Notes: generated by a model from the letters alone, not told the origin. Positions 8,237-17,132 are shown, numbered from the stretch's first letter. The stretch: 41,968 nt of DNA from Pseudomonadota bacterium (GCA_026388245.1 JAPLKD010000111.1:1-41968), one strand, 5' to 3'. Numbers and translations are program-made.

Positions 8237-9481
8237 TTATTTACCTTTTACTTTTGTCATATAGTCAATGTATTCAAAACTTGGCCAAAGCTTGTCAGCA
8301 GGGTACACTTTAAAGTTGCCCAGCATATACTTTGCGGGTGGGAACTTGTCATTCTTTACCGTTATACCGATGGCCTGGACCTGGACGATCTGGTGTGTTT
8401 TCGGATCGATATAGGAGGTAAATCCTGGTGGATCTTCCGGAGTCTGGATCTTCATGCCTTCCATAGCTTTAACCAGGGCTTCTGTATCGTTTGCATTGCC
8501 AACCTTTCTTATCGCCTCAGCGATCACATGGATACCCACATAGGCGCCTTCCGCTGCGTATGATGGATACCTGCCGGCAGCCTTGTAGAATTTCTGTATA
8601 TAGGCCTTGTTAGCCGGTGTTTCGGGCCAGTTATTGTGGTGACGGGCTGACATGATAATGCCTTCAGGCATATCGGCGCCAAGGGCTGCAAGGGCTTCAT
8701 AGTTTCCGCCTGCATCCACGTGGAAATATTTCATTTTGTTGAAAAGGCCGTACGGTTTTGCCTGTTTAATAAAGGAAACTGTATCTCCGCCCCACATGCC
8801 GTTAACAAGAATATCAGGGGCTGCCTTAATAATAGCAGTTATATAAGACGTATAATCGGGTTCGTAGAGTTTCGGCCAGTATTCACCGACAACCTCATAT
8901 TTAACGCCTAATTTATCCAAACCCCATTTCAATTCCATCAACTGGTCACGACCATAGGCATAATCAGGGCCGATATAGGCAATCTTTTTCCAGTTCTTCA
9001 CTTCGTCTTTCAGGTAGTATGCCCCTGCCATCATAGACTGGAAGGTGTTGTTACTGGTTCTGAAATAGTATTTCTGGAATTTGTTGGCAGTCAAGTCTGT
9101 TCCGGCATGGTCAGTGCCCACAAGGATTACCTTATACTCTTTGCTCACTTCTGTGACCGCAAGACCAATACCAGTAGAGATAATACCAAAAAGAAATTTA
9201 CACTTTTCATCGGTGATATACCGTTTCGCAACACTGACAGCATATTGGGGGTTCTTGTCATCGGTAATGATTACCTCTAATTTAGCGCCGCCCGGCAACC
9301 CCTTTGCATTCACTTCATCCAGTGCAATCTTGATGGCAACCTCTGAGTCCTTGCCATACTGTCCTCCACGGCCTGTCATGGTGTAGAGTGCGCCGATCTT
9401 GATTGTTTCGGCACCATAAAGGGCTGTAAGAGGGGCCAATACTGCTAAAATAAGCAATAACGAAATAAGCTTGTGTTTCAT
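8237..9481 (-). CDS. livK: branched-chain-type ABC transporter periplasmic binding protein LivK
   Basis: This 414-residue periplasmic binding protein of the type I (Peripla_BP_6) fold carries a Sec signal peptide over the first 23-24 residues, with cleavage likely after L-Y-G-A. The mature start E-T-I-K-I-G-A-L-Y is typical. It is the first gene of the liv operon, with GAGGAGGT before the ATG and a sigma-54 promoter at 9533-9549. Proteins of this group bind amino acids, amides, short-chain or aromatic acids. Co-regulation with 4-hydroxybutyrate genes suggests 4-hydroxybutyrate or a related acid, which is an inference. Confidence 0.92.
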   Translation of the reverse strand: MKHKLISLLLILAVLAPLTALYGAETIKIGALYTMTGRGGQYGKDSEVAIKIALDEVNAKGLPGGAKLEVIITDDKNPQYAVSVAKRYITDEKCKFLFGIISTGIGLAVTEVSKEYKVILVGTDHAGTDLTANKFQKYYFRTSNNTFQSMMAGAYYLKDEVKNWKKIAYIGPDYAYGRDQLMELKWGLDKLGVKYEVVGEYWPKLYEPDYTSYITAIIKAAPDILVNGMWGGDTVSFIKQAKPYGLFNKMKYFHVDAGGNYEALAALGADMPEGIIMSARHHNNWPETPANKAYIQKFYKAAGRYPSYAAEGAYVGIHVIAEAIRKVGNANDTEALVKAMEGMKIQTPEDPPGFTSYIDPKTHQIVQVQAIGITVKNDKFPPAKYMLGNFKVYPADKLWPSFEYIDYMTKVKGK

Positions 9482-9532
9482 AAAAACCTCCTCTATGAAT
9501 TTTGAAGCAATAAAACCACTTCAATATTAATT

Positions 9533-9549
9533 AAGCAATTTATATGCCA
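9533..9549 (-). promoter_or_regulatory. sigma-54 promoter of liv operon
   Basis: The minus strand reads TGGCATATAAATTGCTT, identical over 17 bases to the abfD promoter at 4635-4651. The predicted start is near 9524, giving a leader of about 43 bases before livK. Confidence 0.85.
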
Positions 9550-9606
9550 CCGGACATATTTCTGTCAAGCAGTTTAACGACTTAGTAATTAGGCAATGGA
9601 ATGAAC

Positions 9607-9630
9607 TACCCCGCAGCAAGCTGCGGGGTA
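9607..9630. repeat. perfect GC-rich hairpin
   Basis: Arms TACCCCGCAG and CTGCGGGGTA surround a four-base loop. There is no T-run on either side, so it is not a standard terminator. It lies between the activator gene and livK, and may still end or stabilise the activator transcript. Confidence 0.5.
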
Positions 9631-9642
9631 TCGAATAAGGAC

Positions 9643-9753
9643 GTCATACCCGTGAAAACGGGTATCCAGATACTTGTACCGGATGCTGCTTCGCAAGTGA
9701 AGATACCCGCTCCCCGATAGAACCATTCGAGGACAAGCTTTCGCAGGAATGAC
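9643..9753. mobile_element. REP/MITE-like palindromic element, degenerate
   Basis: The element starts GTCAT and ends ATGAC. Near the left end there is a perfect 8-base stem ATACCCGT/ACGGGTAT with a GAAA loop. The right end reads TTTCGCAGGAATGAC. This resembles the widespread GTCATTCCCGCGAAAGCGGG type of bacterial repeat, with a diverged centre. No transposase is present. Confidence 0.5.
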
Positions 9754-9792
9754 AAGTTGAAGGAAAACTGTAAGCGATCTAAAAAAACACTT

Positions 9793-9810
9793 TGATGCAA
9801 ATATGCATCG
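9793..9810. promoter_or_regulatory. candidate activator site (UAS) for liv operon
   Basis: TGATGCA and TGCATCG arms flank AATA, matching the site at 4823-4840 in 16 of 18 positions. It is centred about 278 bases upstream of the predicted liv start and only nine bases past the activator gene stop. Confidence 0.7.
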
Positions 9811-9818
9811 TTTTAATT

Positions 9819-11231
9819 CTAATCTGCATCGGATGGCCTGATATTCAATTTTTTCATCTTGCGGACAATCGTGCTCTGGCTGATTTTCAGGTTTTTCGCA
9901 ACCTTATGGGTACTCCCGTATTTCTCGATTGCATTCTTGAGAACCCTGTACTCCATGAGGTTCACGATTTCGTTATACGACCTGTTTTCACTATCTATGA
10001 GGATGCGTTGCGAATCCACGGCACCCCTCACCTGAAGAGGCAGGTCCTCAACTTCTATCAGGTCGTTCTTGCTGATCAGAAACGCCTGCTCGATAATGTT
10101 GGAAAGCTCCCTCACATTACCGGGGAATGGATATAGGATGAGAAGTTGCATTGTCTGAGGACTGAAATGCTTTTTCATGTTGTAACGCTCATTGAGCCGT
10201 TCGGTGAAATATTGTATCAGGGGCATTACATCTTCGGTGCGCTCCCTCAATGGCGGGATGACAAAAGAGATCGTGTTAAGACGGAAATATAAATCCTGCC
10301 TGAACTTCTTATGTTCGATGAGGGCGGCCATATCCTGGTTCGTGGCAGATATAATCCTTATATTAAGCTTTACTGTTTTCGTGGAGCCAAGCCTCGTCAT
10401 CTCTTTCTCTTCAATAACGCGCAATAATTTTGACTGGAGTCTCAGGCTCATATCACCTATTTCATCCAGAAAAACCGAGCCCTTATCGGCCACCTCAAGA
10501 AGTCCCTTTTTCCCTTTCGTGCTCGCACCGGAAAAGGCGCCGGGGTCGTAACCGAAAAGCTCACTTTCGAAGAGGTCTTCGGGGATGCCGGCACAGTTAA
10601 TCACGATAAATGGCTGGTCTTTTCTGCTGCTCGATTCATGGATGAGTCTCGTCATGAGCCCCTTACCCACACCGGATTCACCCATTATCAGAATATTTGA
10701 ATCGAATTGGGCAGCCTTTATTGCCAGTTCCAGAATTTCAAAAATCTTTTTACTCTTTGTTGCAAACCTTATCTTCTGCTGCTGAAGGATCTTGATCTTG
10801 TCAAGCTCTGCCAGATAACGGTTCGCTTCAAGCGTCCGCTCATGCAGCTTGTCCTTTAACTCCATAAGTTCAGTTATATCCCTCACATTCGTCACAACAA
10901 GGACAATTGCGCCGGTATCTTTATCGAAAACGGGGCTCCCCGTTACAAGTACCTTTTTCCCATTCCTCAATTCCTGCATAATGGTAACCGGCTTCTTCTT
11001 TTCAATTACCTCCACACTCACGGAACGATCAATCACACCGGAGGTAACAAGGTCCCGCATGTTTTTTCCGAGCACCTCCTCACGTTTAATGCCGGCTATC
11101 CTCTCGTAGGCTTGGTTTATCATAAGGGTATTTGCATCGCCATCTGTGATATAAAGCCCGTCATAGGTATTTTCTATGATAGCTTCGAGGTCTTTTGCAA
11201 ATTTCTTAATATGTTTTCTGAGTTTTTCCAT
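9819..11231 (-). CDS. PAS-domain sigma-54-dependent transcriptional activator
   Basis: This 470-residue enhancer-binding protein has a PAS sensor domain at about residues 14-120, a short coiled linker, an AAA+ domain and a Fis-type helix-turn-helix at about 441-461. Walker A G-E-S-G-V-G-K-G is at 184-191 and Walker B V-F-L-D-E-I-G-D at 253-260. The sigma-54 contact loop is G-A-F-S-G-A (231-236), a conservative variant of GAFTGA. There is no receiver domain, so it is not a phosphorelay target; the PAS domain probably binds a small ligand. It is placed next to the liv and abf operons, which carry sigma-54 promoters and a shared palindrome, and is very likely their activator. Confidence 0.93.
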   Translation of the reverse strand: MEKLRKHIKKFAKDLEAIIENTYDGLYITDGDANTLMINQAYERIAGIKREEVLGKNMRDLVTSGVIDRSVSVEVIEKKKPVTIMQELRNGKKVLVTGSPVFDKDTGAIVLVVTNVRDITELMELKDKLHERTLEANRYLAELDKIKILQQQKIRFATKSKKIFEILELAIKAAQFDSNILIMGESGVGKGLMTRLIHESSSRKDQPFIVINCAGIPEDLFESELFGYDPGAFSGASTKGKKGLLEVADKGSVFLDEIGDMSLRLQSKLLRVIEEKEMTRLGSTKTVKLNIRIISATNQDMAALIEHKKFRQDLYFRLNTISFVIPPLRERTEDVMPLIQYFTERLNERYNMKKHFSPQTMQLLILYPFPGNVRELSNIIEQAFLISKNDLIEVEDLPLQVRGAVDSQRILIDSENRSYNEIVNLMEYRVLKNAIEKYGSTHKVAKNLKISQSTIVRKMKKLNIRPSDAD

Positions 11232-11342
11232 CCCTCACAATTCCCCTACAAAATCTCCTATGCGTCCGCTCCTTTTCTTAATTCTCCTGCAATTATAGTT
11301 AATTTGCAAGTGAAAAAGCTATTACAGAATTACTTATCTCCC

Positions 11343-11590
11343 CCCCATCCCATTTCGGCCTGCCCTGCCTGCCCTGCTAAACCATGCGAAGTCGGTCTTG
11401 GCCAGGGCTACCCCGAAGGGCGTGGCCAGGGATTGTTGATTGCGGATTTCGGAATGGGAAAGAGACAAGCTGAAAGCTGAAGGTGAAAGGTGAAAGGGGC
11501 AAGGGGCAAGGACATCGTGAAGCGCAGTCTAGATACTCGATGTTGGATACTGGGCGCTGGATTGCCGTGAACTGTGAACTGTGAACAGCT
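11343..11590. repeat. repeat-rich spacer (GGTGAAA, GGGGCAA, GTGAACT heptamers)
   Basis: The 400-base gap between the activator gene and the permease gene holds no convincing gene. It has two TGGCCAGGG copies near 11398-11430, a run of GCTGAAA/GGTGAAA/GGGGCAA heptamers at about 11468-11511 and three GTGAACT units at about 11567-11586. A promoter for the activator must lie in the 11240-11330 part, but no clear element was recognised. Confidence 0.6.
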
Positions 11591-11631
11591 TTTAATTGCC
11601 TCGACCCCTTTCCCCCTCGAACCCTTTTCCC

Positions 11632-12606
11632 CTACCCTATTCTGATCCTCGGGTCGGCAATGGCATAGAAAAGGTCGGCAAGGAGGTTGCCGAGGAGCGT
11701 AAGGAAGGCGCCTATCACGAGGATACCCATGATAGTAGGATAGTCTCTTGACATGACACTCATATAGAAGAGTTGGCCCATGCCGGGAATGGCAAAGATC
11801 GTTTCAAAAATGACACTTCCACCGATAAGCCCGGGCACGGAAAAACCAAGTATCGTAATGACAGGTAAAAGGGCATTCCTCAGGGCATGCTTTTTGAGAA
11901 CCATACTCTCAGGGAGTCCCTTTGCATATGCTGTGGTTATATACTCCTGGCGCAGCACTTCAAGGAGGCCGTTCTTCATGTACCTGGAGATGCCTGCCAG
12001 ACCACCGAAAGCCGATACACAGACAGGGAGGATGAGGTGTTTCAGCATATCCAGTATCTTCCCGACAGCAGAAAGTTCATCATAATTGAAAGACTTGAGC
12101 CCTGATATGGGGAGAAGTTCAAGATAGACCCCGAAGAACATCATGAGCAGCAACGCAAGCCAGAAATACGGCATGGCATACCCTGCAAAAACAAAAGTAG
12201 TGAACGCCTTGTCCATAATACTGTCCTTGTAACGGGCACAATAAACCCCGATGGGGATACCGATAAAAAAGATGAGTATCATTGAAAGAAAGTTGATGGA
12301 AATCGTTATAGGCAGACGCTCCTTTATTTTATCAATAACAGGCCTGCGGTCCGGTGTGAAAGAGGTGCCAAAATCGAGCTTTACAAAGCGCTTGAGCCAC
12401 ATATAATACTGCGTATAGAGGGGTTTATCGAGTCCGTAAAGGCTCCTGATCTGCTCCCTCATCTGTTTTGTCACCTTAGGATTCATCTCTGCACCAACAA
12501 CATCAGGTTCGCCGGGGGCAAGATGTATCACTGCAAAAGAGATGAGCGTGATACCGAGCAACATGGGGATCATCAGGATAAGACGCTTAAGGAGATATCG
12601 CAACAT
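11632..12606 (-). CDS. oligopeptide/dipeptide-type ABC transporter permease (DppB/OppB-like)
   Basis: This inner-membrane permease of 324 residues has about six helices. The N-terminus M-L-R-Y-L-L-K-R-L and the [12 protein letters not shown] block near residue 270 are characteristic of DppB/OppB. It overlaps the binding-protein gene upstream by 20 bases, so the two are coupled. The second permease (DppC) and both ATPases (DppD, DppF) that normally follow are missing. The gene ends near a repeat-rich spacer. Either those parts lie elsewhere or the operon has been cut short. Substrate is unknown. Confidence 0.9.
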   Translation of the reverse strand: MLRYLLKRLILMIPMLLGITLISFAVIHLAPGEPDVVGAEMNPKVTKQMREQIRSLYGLDKPLYTQYYMWLKRFVKLDFGTSFTPDRRPVIDKIKERLPITISINFLSMILIFFIGIPIGVYCARYKDSIMDKAFTTFVFAGYAMPYFWLALLLMMFFGVYLELLPISGLKSFNYDELSAVGKILDMLKHLILPVCVSAFGGLAGISRYMKNGLLEVLRQEYITTAYAKGLPESMVLKKHALRNALLPVITILGFSVPGLIGGSVIFETIFAIPGMGQLFYMSVMSRDYPTIMGILVIGAFLTLLGNLLADLFYAIADPRIRIG

Positions 12607-14224
12607 TCGACTTATACCTCCTCTGCTCTTCCGGTACGTACCATGTAAAGATATTATAGCTGATACCGGCCGGCGCAGGTTCTATCCCTTTAAACCGCTT
12701 GTGAATTGCAAGGTTCGCATAAGGGATGAAGAGAAATGTGTACGGCTGTTCTTCGGCAAGGATTTCCTGTATCCGGTCGTAGTATCGTTTCCGCTCATTC
12801 TTATCAAAGGTGTGGCGGGCTTTTACGAGCAGCTCATCGACCTCCTTGTTTTCAAATGACATGAAATTAAGTTCTTTGGAACCCTGTTTTGAAGAATGCC
12901 AGACATCATAAATGTCCGGATCGGAGCTCGAGATCGTCCAGCCCAGGATAACCGCTTCAAAATTCCTTTTGTCAATGAACTCATTGATGAAGCTCGCCCA
13001 CTCTACGACTCTGATTTTCACACTGATACCGATATCCTTGAACCTTTGCTGAATCAATTCGGCGCAGCGTATCCGCACGTCATTGCCCTGGTTTACGAGG
13101 ATCGTAAATTCAAGGGGTTTCCCGTCCTTTGAGAGCATTCCATCCGGGCCTTTCTCAAAACCTGCTTCCTTCAGAAGTACGAGGGCTTTCTCTTTGCTGT
13201 ATTCGTATTTCTTCACGTTTTTGTTGTAAACCCACATATCCGGTTTATAGGGCCCGGTTGCTTCTATCCCCTGGCCAAGGAGGATACCGTCTATAATTTC
13301 CTGCTTGTTGATGGCATGGCTTATGGCCTGGCGCACCCTTTTGTCCTTAAAAAATTGGTGCTTCAGGTTATAGCCAAAATAGACATAGGTGAAGGAGAGG
13401 TACTGAAATCTGTTGAATTCCCTCTTGAAGGCCGGATAATTTGTCTGTTTCGTAAACTGGAGAGGCGTCAAAGACATGCTGTCTATGGCGTTGTTCTTTA
13501 ACTCGAGGAACATGGTGGCGCTGTCAGGGATTACCTTGATCACATGACGGGCAATGAAGGGTTTCCCCTCGAAATGGGTATCGTTTGCAATAAGAACGAC
13601 CCTGTCCCCGGAAATCCATTCTTTGAACACATAGGGGCCTGTCCCGACAGGCTTTCTGATGAGCGATGATTTTGTAATATCTTTTCCTTCCAGAAGGTGC
13701 TTCGGCAACATCGATGTACCCCAGCTTATCAGGCTCGGGGCAAAGGGCTTGTTGTATGTTACCTGAAATGTGTAATCATCGATCACCTTTGCCTCTTTCA
13801 CTTCCCTGAAGTCGCTTGAATAAGGCGTAGGCGTTTTCGGATCAATAATGACTTTATACGTATACATCACGTCGTGTGCGGTGAACGGCTTGCCATCATG
13901 CCATTTGACGCCTTTTTTGAGGTGGAACGTGAAGGTGAGGTTATCTTTTGAAATATCCCAGGATTCGGCAAGATCCCCCACTATATTGAGGTTTTTATCG
14001 AGTTTTACAAGACCGTTATAGACGTACCCTGCGATTTCATGGGATGCCGAATCGGATGCAAGAATGGGGATCAGGCATGATGCCTCGCCGATGGACGCAG
14101 TAATCATTGTATCGCCATAGGCAGGCTTTCCCGGATCATCGTAAAAACCCTGTTCTTTTTTCGGTCCACAGGTTACCAGAAAGAGCAGGAGAATCAACAA
14201 AACAAAGGCTTTCCTTAGTGTCAT
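12587..14224 (-). CDS. extracellular solute-binding lipoprotein, family 5 (peptide/nickel type)
   Basis: This binding protein of the SBP_bac_5 family has 545 residues from the chosen start. A lipoprotein signal is clear: a hydrophobic stretch followed by L-V-T-C-G with the lipid cysteine at about residue 19, so it is anchored on the outer side of the membrane. The frame is open to a TTG at 14296, but that start would put 24 non-signal residues in front, so ATG 14224 is preferred. Family features include [12 protein letters not shown] near residue 90. It is coupled to the permease gene by a 20-base overlap. Members bind peptides, nickel or other compounds; the substrate here is not evident. 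Confidence 0.88.
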   Translation of the reverse strand: MTLRKAFVLLILLLFLVTCGPKKEQGFYDDPGKPAYGDTMITASIGEASCLIPILASDSASHEIAGYVYNGLVKLDKNLNIVGDLAESWDISKDNLTFTFHLKKGVKWHDGKPFTAHDVMYTYKVIIDPKTPTPYSSDFREVKEAKVIDDYTFQVTYNKPFAPSLISWGTSMLPKHLLEGKDITKSSLIRKPVGTGPYVFKEWISGDRVVLIANDTHFEGKPFIARHVIKVIPDSATMFLELKNNAIDSMSLTPLQFTKQTNYPAFKREFNRFQYLSFTYVYFGYNLKHQFFKDKRVRQAISHAINKQEIIDGILLGQGIEATGPYKPDMWVYNKNVKKYEYSKEKALVLLKEAGFEKGPDGMLSKDGKPLEFTILVNQGNDVRIRCAELIQQRFKDIGISVKIRVVEWASFINEFIDKRNFEAVILGWTISSSDPDIYDVWHSSKQGSKELNFMSFENKEVDELLVKARHTFDKNERKRYYDRIQEILAEEQPYTFLFIPYANLAIHKRFKGIEPAPAGISYNIFTWYVPEEQRRYKSNVAISP

Positions 14225-14297
14225 AACGATAAGGTATTCTAACAGACAAGAAGCAGAAATGTAAACCGCTGAATCCTTGTATGTGCGATTTTTCAAA

Positions 14298-15641
14298 TCA
14301 CATTCGATCGGTCAGGTCTTCCGGAAGCTTGACAAGTTCGCCAGACCGAATCACCTTTTTGCGTACCAGCTCGATATGTTCTTTCAATGTGTAAAGTTCG
14401 CCATAGAAATTGAGTGGTATACTAACTTTATTGGCAGCAGCTTCGATTCGGTCGAGCCTTGCGTAATAATCCACAACATGTTCTGGTTGCAATTGTTGCG
14501 TTATTTCTAACTCAAGATATTTCAATTCGCCATACAAACGATAGAGTTTTGATCTGTTTCGCCAGGAATAAAACCAGGGCAGAATTTTCATAAGAGGAAA
14601 TATAACCACAAGCACCGGAATCAATATCTTGACTATACGGTCCAACAATACGGCAACCCAAAAAGGCAGGTAATCGAGCAAAAAAGGACGGCCCGTTTTA
14701 TAAAACCTTTCTGCCTGGTCGCTTAAAGGAAAATCCTGCACCTTGGGAGCAGGAAATTCTCCCGCCTTATTTACCCAACCGGCACCCCCGTGAATCTCAG
14801 ACGCAGCATCGAGGAGAAGATACATCAGGGCCGGGTGTAGCGTGTTACGTACAACAAGATTTGTCGTTGGTGCAACAAGATTGATACCCGATGGCGGCAA
14901 TCTTTTCGCGATGTTTATTATGCCTTTCGGCAATATCACATGGGACAGGCCGGGGACAAGCCTTGTATATGCTTCTGCCTGGCCTGAATTCATAAGCTTC
15001 ACATTGTGAGCATTAAGCAGTTCCTGCATAAATAATGTATCCGTTGAGCCGATTGTAATAACAACGTCAATTTGGCCCTCCTTCAGTGCCTTAATCGCAG
15101 CCCCATCTGCAATATCCAGTAGGATGGTCGGCAGATCTGCCGCGTTGCCGGCTTTGAGTAAGTCGAGTGATAGTTTCCGTAGACCGCTGCCCTCCGGCCC
15201 TATGGCGATCCTCTTTCCTTTGAGCTGTGAAAAATCATCGAGCGTTTCTTTACCCGTATAAAACACCCATAGAGGACTGTACGTTATGCTTCCCAGGGAA
15301 AGTAGATTCGGTGCGTCAGTACCGGAACTCGCTCCCCCTTGAACAAATCCGACATCAACTGCTATTGCTTTATCCTTCAGTCGCTTGAAATTTTCCACTG
15401 ATCCGGAAGAATTGAGTAACTCGAGATGCACATTTGAGCGTGCCAGAATTTCCTTGTAGCGCTCACCGAAAACAGCATACGTACGACCTTCGATTCCGGT
15501 AGTCATAACGATAGTGCCAGGAGGTGCAGGCTGGACAACATAATAGGCAATCAGGAAAACGGCAAGAACCACTAATAGCGCAGGGATAATAATTGTGAAA
15601 AGTTCACGGATCGAAATGTCACGAAACTTTATTTTTCTCAT
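14298..15641 (-). CDS. TAXI-family solute-binding protein, membrane-anchored
   Basis: This TAXI-type TRAP solute-binding protein has 447 residues from ATG 15641. A membrane segment sits near residues 15-37. A periplasmic binding domain follows, with blocks G-S-G-L-R-K-L and G-I-E-G-R-T-Y. A second strongly hydrophobic segment is near residue 335, followed by about 85 charged, helical residues at the C-terminus. The start is set by an ATGA overlap with the stop of the Cache gene, even though the frame is open to 15671. No TRAP membrane subunits (DctQ/DctM) are nearby. The protein may therefore be a tethered receptor for a remote transporter or a sensor; this is inference. Confidence 0.85.
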   Translation of the reverse strand: MRKIKFRDISIRELFTIIIPALLVVLAVFLIAYYVVQPAPPGTIVMTTGIEGRTYAVFGERYKEILARSNVHLELLNSSGSVENFKRLKDKAIAVDVGFVQGGASSGTDAPNLLSLGSITYSPLWVFYTGKETLDDFSQLKGKRIAIGPEGSGLRKLSLDLLKAGNAADLPTILLDIADGAAIKALKEGQIDVVITIGSTDTLFMQELLNAHNVKLMNSGQAEAYTRLVPGLSHVILPKGIINIAKRLPPSGINLVAPTTNLVVRNTLHPALMYLLLDAASEIHGGAGWVNKAGEFPAPKVQDFPLSDQAERFYKTGRPFLLDYLPFWVAVLLDRIVKILIPVLVVIFPLMKILPWFYSWRNRSKLYRLYGELKYLELEITQQLQPEHVVDYYARLDRIEAAANKVSIPLNFYGELYTLKEHIELVRKKVIRSGELVKLPEDLTDRM

Positions 15642-16153
15642 TTCCAGTAATAACCAGTCCCTATAACCCACCCGAAAGGCTTGAACAGGAGCACATATGA
15701 CCTCTTGGCCTGGGCCTTTGTCTCTCCCTTCTTCGGGAACCAGTACTCAACATATCCACCACCGGTCGTTCCCGTTGCGAGGAATTCCTTTACATAGAAT
15801 ATCCCCTTCTGGTCCCTGTCCTCGATCCGTTTCCTTCCTTCCGTATCCTTCCGGCCATAGAGAACCACATTGACACCTTCCGTCGTATCCGCCCAGAAAT
15901 ATCCATCGATCCCGTAACGAAGTTCACGGAGAAGGTCAGCACCAAGTTTCCTGGCCTGCTCAAGGGTCATCTCTCCCTTCTGATGTTTCAGAAAAACAGC
16001 CTGAAGCATGCTCACCGCTGTTTCTACTTCGCTTTTAATCAGCATATCCTGAGCCGATATGCTCTCCGCTTTGTCAGACTGCGCAAAAGCGGGCAGGCAC
16101 AAAACCCCTACGCTCAGCACAACCGCGCGCACCGTTTTCAATACTCTTTTCAT
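15638..16153 (-). CDS. secreted single-Cache-domain protein
   Basis: This protein of 171 residues has a Sec signal peptide (about residues 1-24, cleavage after P-A-F-A). The rest is one sCache_2-type domain, with the diagnostic G-I-D-G-Y-F-W-A-D block near residue 80 and the C-terminal K-P-F-G-W-V-I-G-T-G-Y-Y. Such domains usually form the outer part of chemoreceptors and kinases. Here there is no transmembrane or signalling portion, so the protein is periplasmic and free. Its stop overlaps the start of the TAXI gene by four bases, so the two products are probably made together and may interact. Ligands of this group are often small carboxylic acids. Confidence 0.88.
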   Translation of the reverse strand: MKRVLKTVRAVVLSVGVLCLPAFAQSDKAESISAQDMLIKSEVETAVSMLQAVFLKHQKGEMTLEQARKLGADLLRELRYGIDGYFWADTTEGVNVVLYGRKDTEGRKRIEDRDQKGIFYVKEFLATGTTGGGYVEYWFPKKGETKAQAKRSYVLLFKPFGWVIGTGYYWK

Positions 16154-16170
16154 GCGTCCTCCTTATACTT

Positions 16171-16203
16171 CAGTGAATAGTGAATAGTCGTTAGTGAATA
16201 GTG
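16171..16203. repeat. heptamer repeat, AGTGAAT family
   Basis: Several AGTGAAT units lie upstream of the Cache gene. A 24-base stretch of this array occurs exactly, in reverse orientation, at about 36534-36557. The rest of the spacer up to 16440 has further short direct repeats (ACGCTTCAC, ATTTTATTTGCC) and no gene. Confidence 0.7.
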
Positions 16204-16440
16204 AAAGACATTTTATCAAGCTCATTGCCATTATTCTTTTGCCATATCTTCACGCTTCACGTAAGGTTTAATCCCGACAGCGGAGGGACATAACGCTTCA
16301 CGGGTTTCCACGCTTCACAGTATCTATACTCATATATTATACAATATATTGTCTTTTGCAAGGGAAACTTGAATGGATTTTTGCCATTTTATTTGCCATT
16401 TTATTTTTTTAATTTTAAGATGACACAGTCAACTTCTATC

Positions 16441-16470
16441 TTGACAATATGAAAAAGTTTGTGTTATATG
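16441..16470 (+). promoter_or_regulatory. candidate promoter of repeat-protein gene
   Basis: A perfect TTGACA at 16441-16446 is followed after 18 bases by TATATG at 16465-16470. The gene start at 16522 follows GGAGGAGG at about 16507-16514. The -10 match is modest. Confidence 0.5.
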
Positions 16471-16521
16471 CATCTTTGTGTATTAAGGAAATTATATATA
16501 TCTTGAGGAGGAGGTAAGGTT

Positions 16522-17073
16522 ATGAAAAAAGTTTTAATGTTTGCATTTGTGTTATTAATCAGTATTGCATTTGTCTCCACAGTGTTTGCACAGATAAAGG
16601 GTGCACCGGAAGAGAATGCGCCAGTAAGGACTACGCCTGGTAAGGCTGCGAAGCCAGGGACTGCTGATGTAAAGGGTGCAAGGGAAGAGGCAGCACCAGT
16701 AAGGACTACGCCTGGTAAGACTGCGAAGCCGGGAACTCCTGATGTAAAGGGTGCGCCGGAAGAGAATGCACCAATGCCGCCTGCAACTGGAAAGGCTGAC
16801 AAACCTGCAAAACCAAAAAAAGTCAAAAAACCAAAGACAACCACAAAACCAGCGGAAGTTACGGGTGCAGCAGAAGAGAATGCACCGACAAGGACTGCGC
16901 CTGGCAAGGCTGCAAAGCCAGGGACTGCTGATGTAAAGGGTGCAAGAGAAGAGGCAGCACCAGTAAGGACTACGCCTGGCAAGACTGCAAAGCCAGGGAC
17001 TGCTGATGTAAAGGGTGCACCGGAAGAGAATGCGCCAGTAAGAACTACGCCTGGCAAGGCTGCACCGAAATGA
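16522..17073 (+). CDS. secreted 25-residue tandem-repeat protein
   Basis: This 183-residue protein has a Sec signal peptide (about 1-23, cleavage after V-F-A). The mature part is almost entirely six repeats of about 25 residues of the form V-K-G-A-x-E-E-x-A-P-V-R-T-T-P-G-K-x-A-K-P-G-T-x-D. The third is longer, with a lysine/proline-rich insert. The mature protein has no cysteine and almost no aromatic residues, so it is probably extended or disordered. The family is not recognised. It may be a periplasmic or surface spacer protein. A strong ribosome site, a plausible promoter and a strong terminator say the gene is expressed. A further decayed repeat follows the stop codon. Confidence 0.85.
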   Translation: MKKVLMFAFVLLISIAFVSTVFAQIKGAPEENAPVRTTPGKAAKPGTADVKGAREEAAPVRTTPGKTAKPGTPDVKGAPEENAPMPPATGKADKPAKPKKVKKPKTTTKPAEVTGAAEENAPTRTAPGKAAKPGTADVKGAREEAAPVRTTPGKTAKPGTADVKGAPEENAPVRTTPGKAAPK

Positions 17074-17132
17074 ACTGCTGATGTAAAAAGGGTACAAAAG
17101 AAGAGGCAGCACCAGCACCGTCAAAAAAATAA
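17074..17132 (+). pseudogene. decayed extra repeat unit after the stop codon
   Basis: Directly after the TGA, the DNA continues to resemble the 75-base repeat (ACTGCTGATGTAAA...GAAGAGGCAGCACCAG). Reading it needs bypass of the TGA and a +1 shift. The shifted frame would end in K-E-E-A-A-P-A-P-S-K-K and a TAA at 17130-17132. It looks like the former C-terminus, lost by mutation. Confidence 0.7.

Noticed and set aside
9607-9630. Intrinsic terminator
   Set aside because: The stem is perfect but there is no T-run on either strand, so it is recorded only as a hairpin.
9606-9800. Minus-strand 64-codon frame with W-I-P-V-F-T-G-M-T
   Set aside because: This peptide pattern is the usual false translation of GTCATTCCCGCG-type repeats.
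16464-17057. Minus-strand open frames of about 197 codons across the repeat protein gene
   Set aside because: The 75-base repeats keep all frames open. Only the plus frame has a signal peptide, ribosome site, promoter and terminator.
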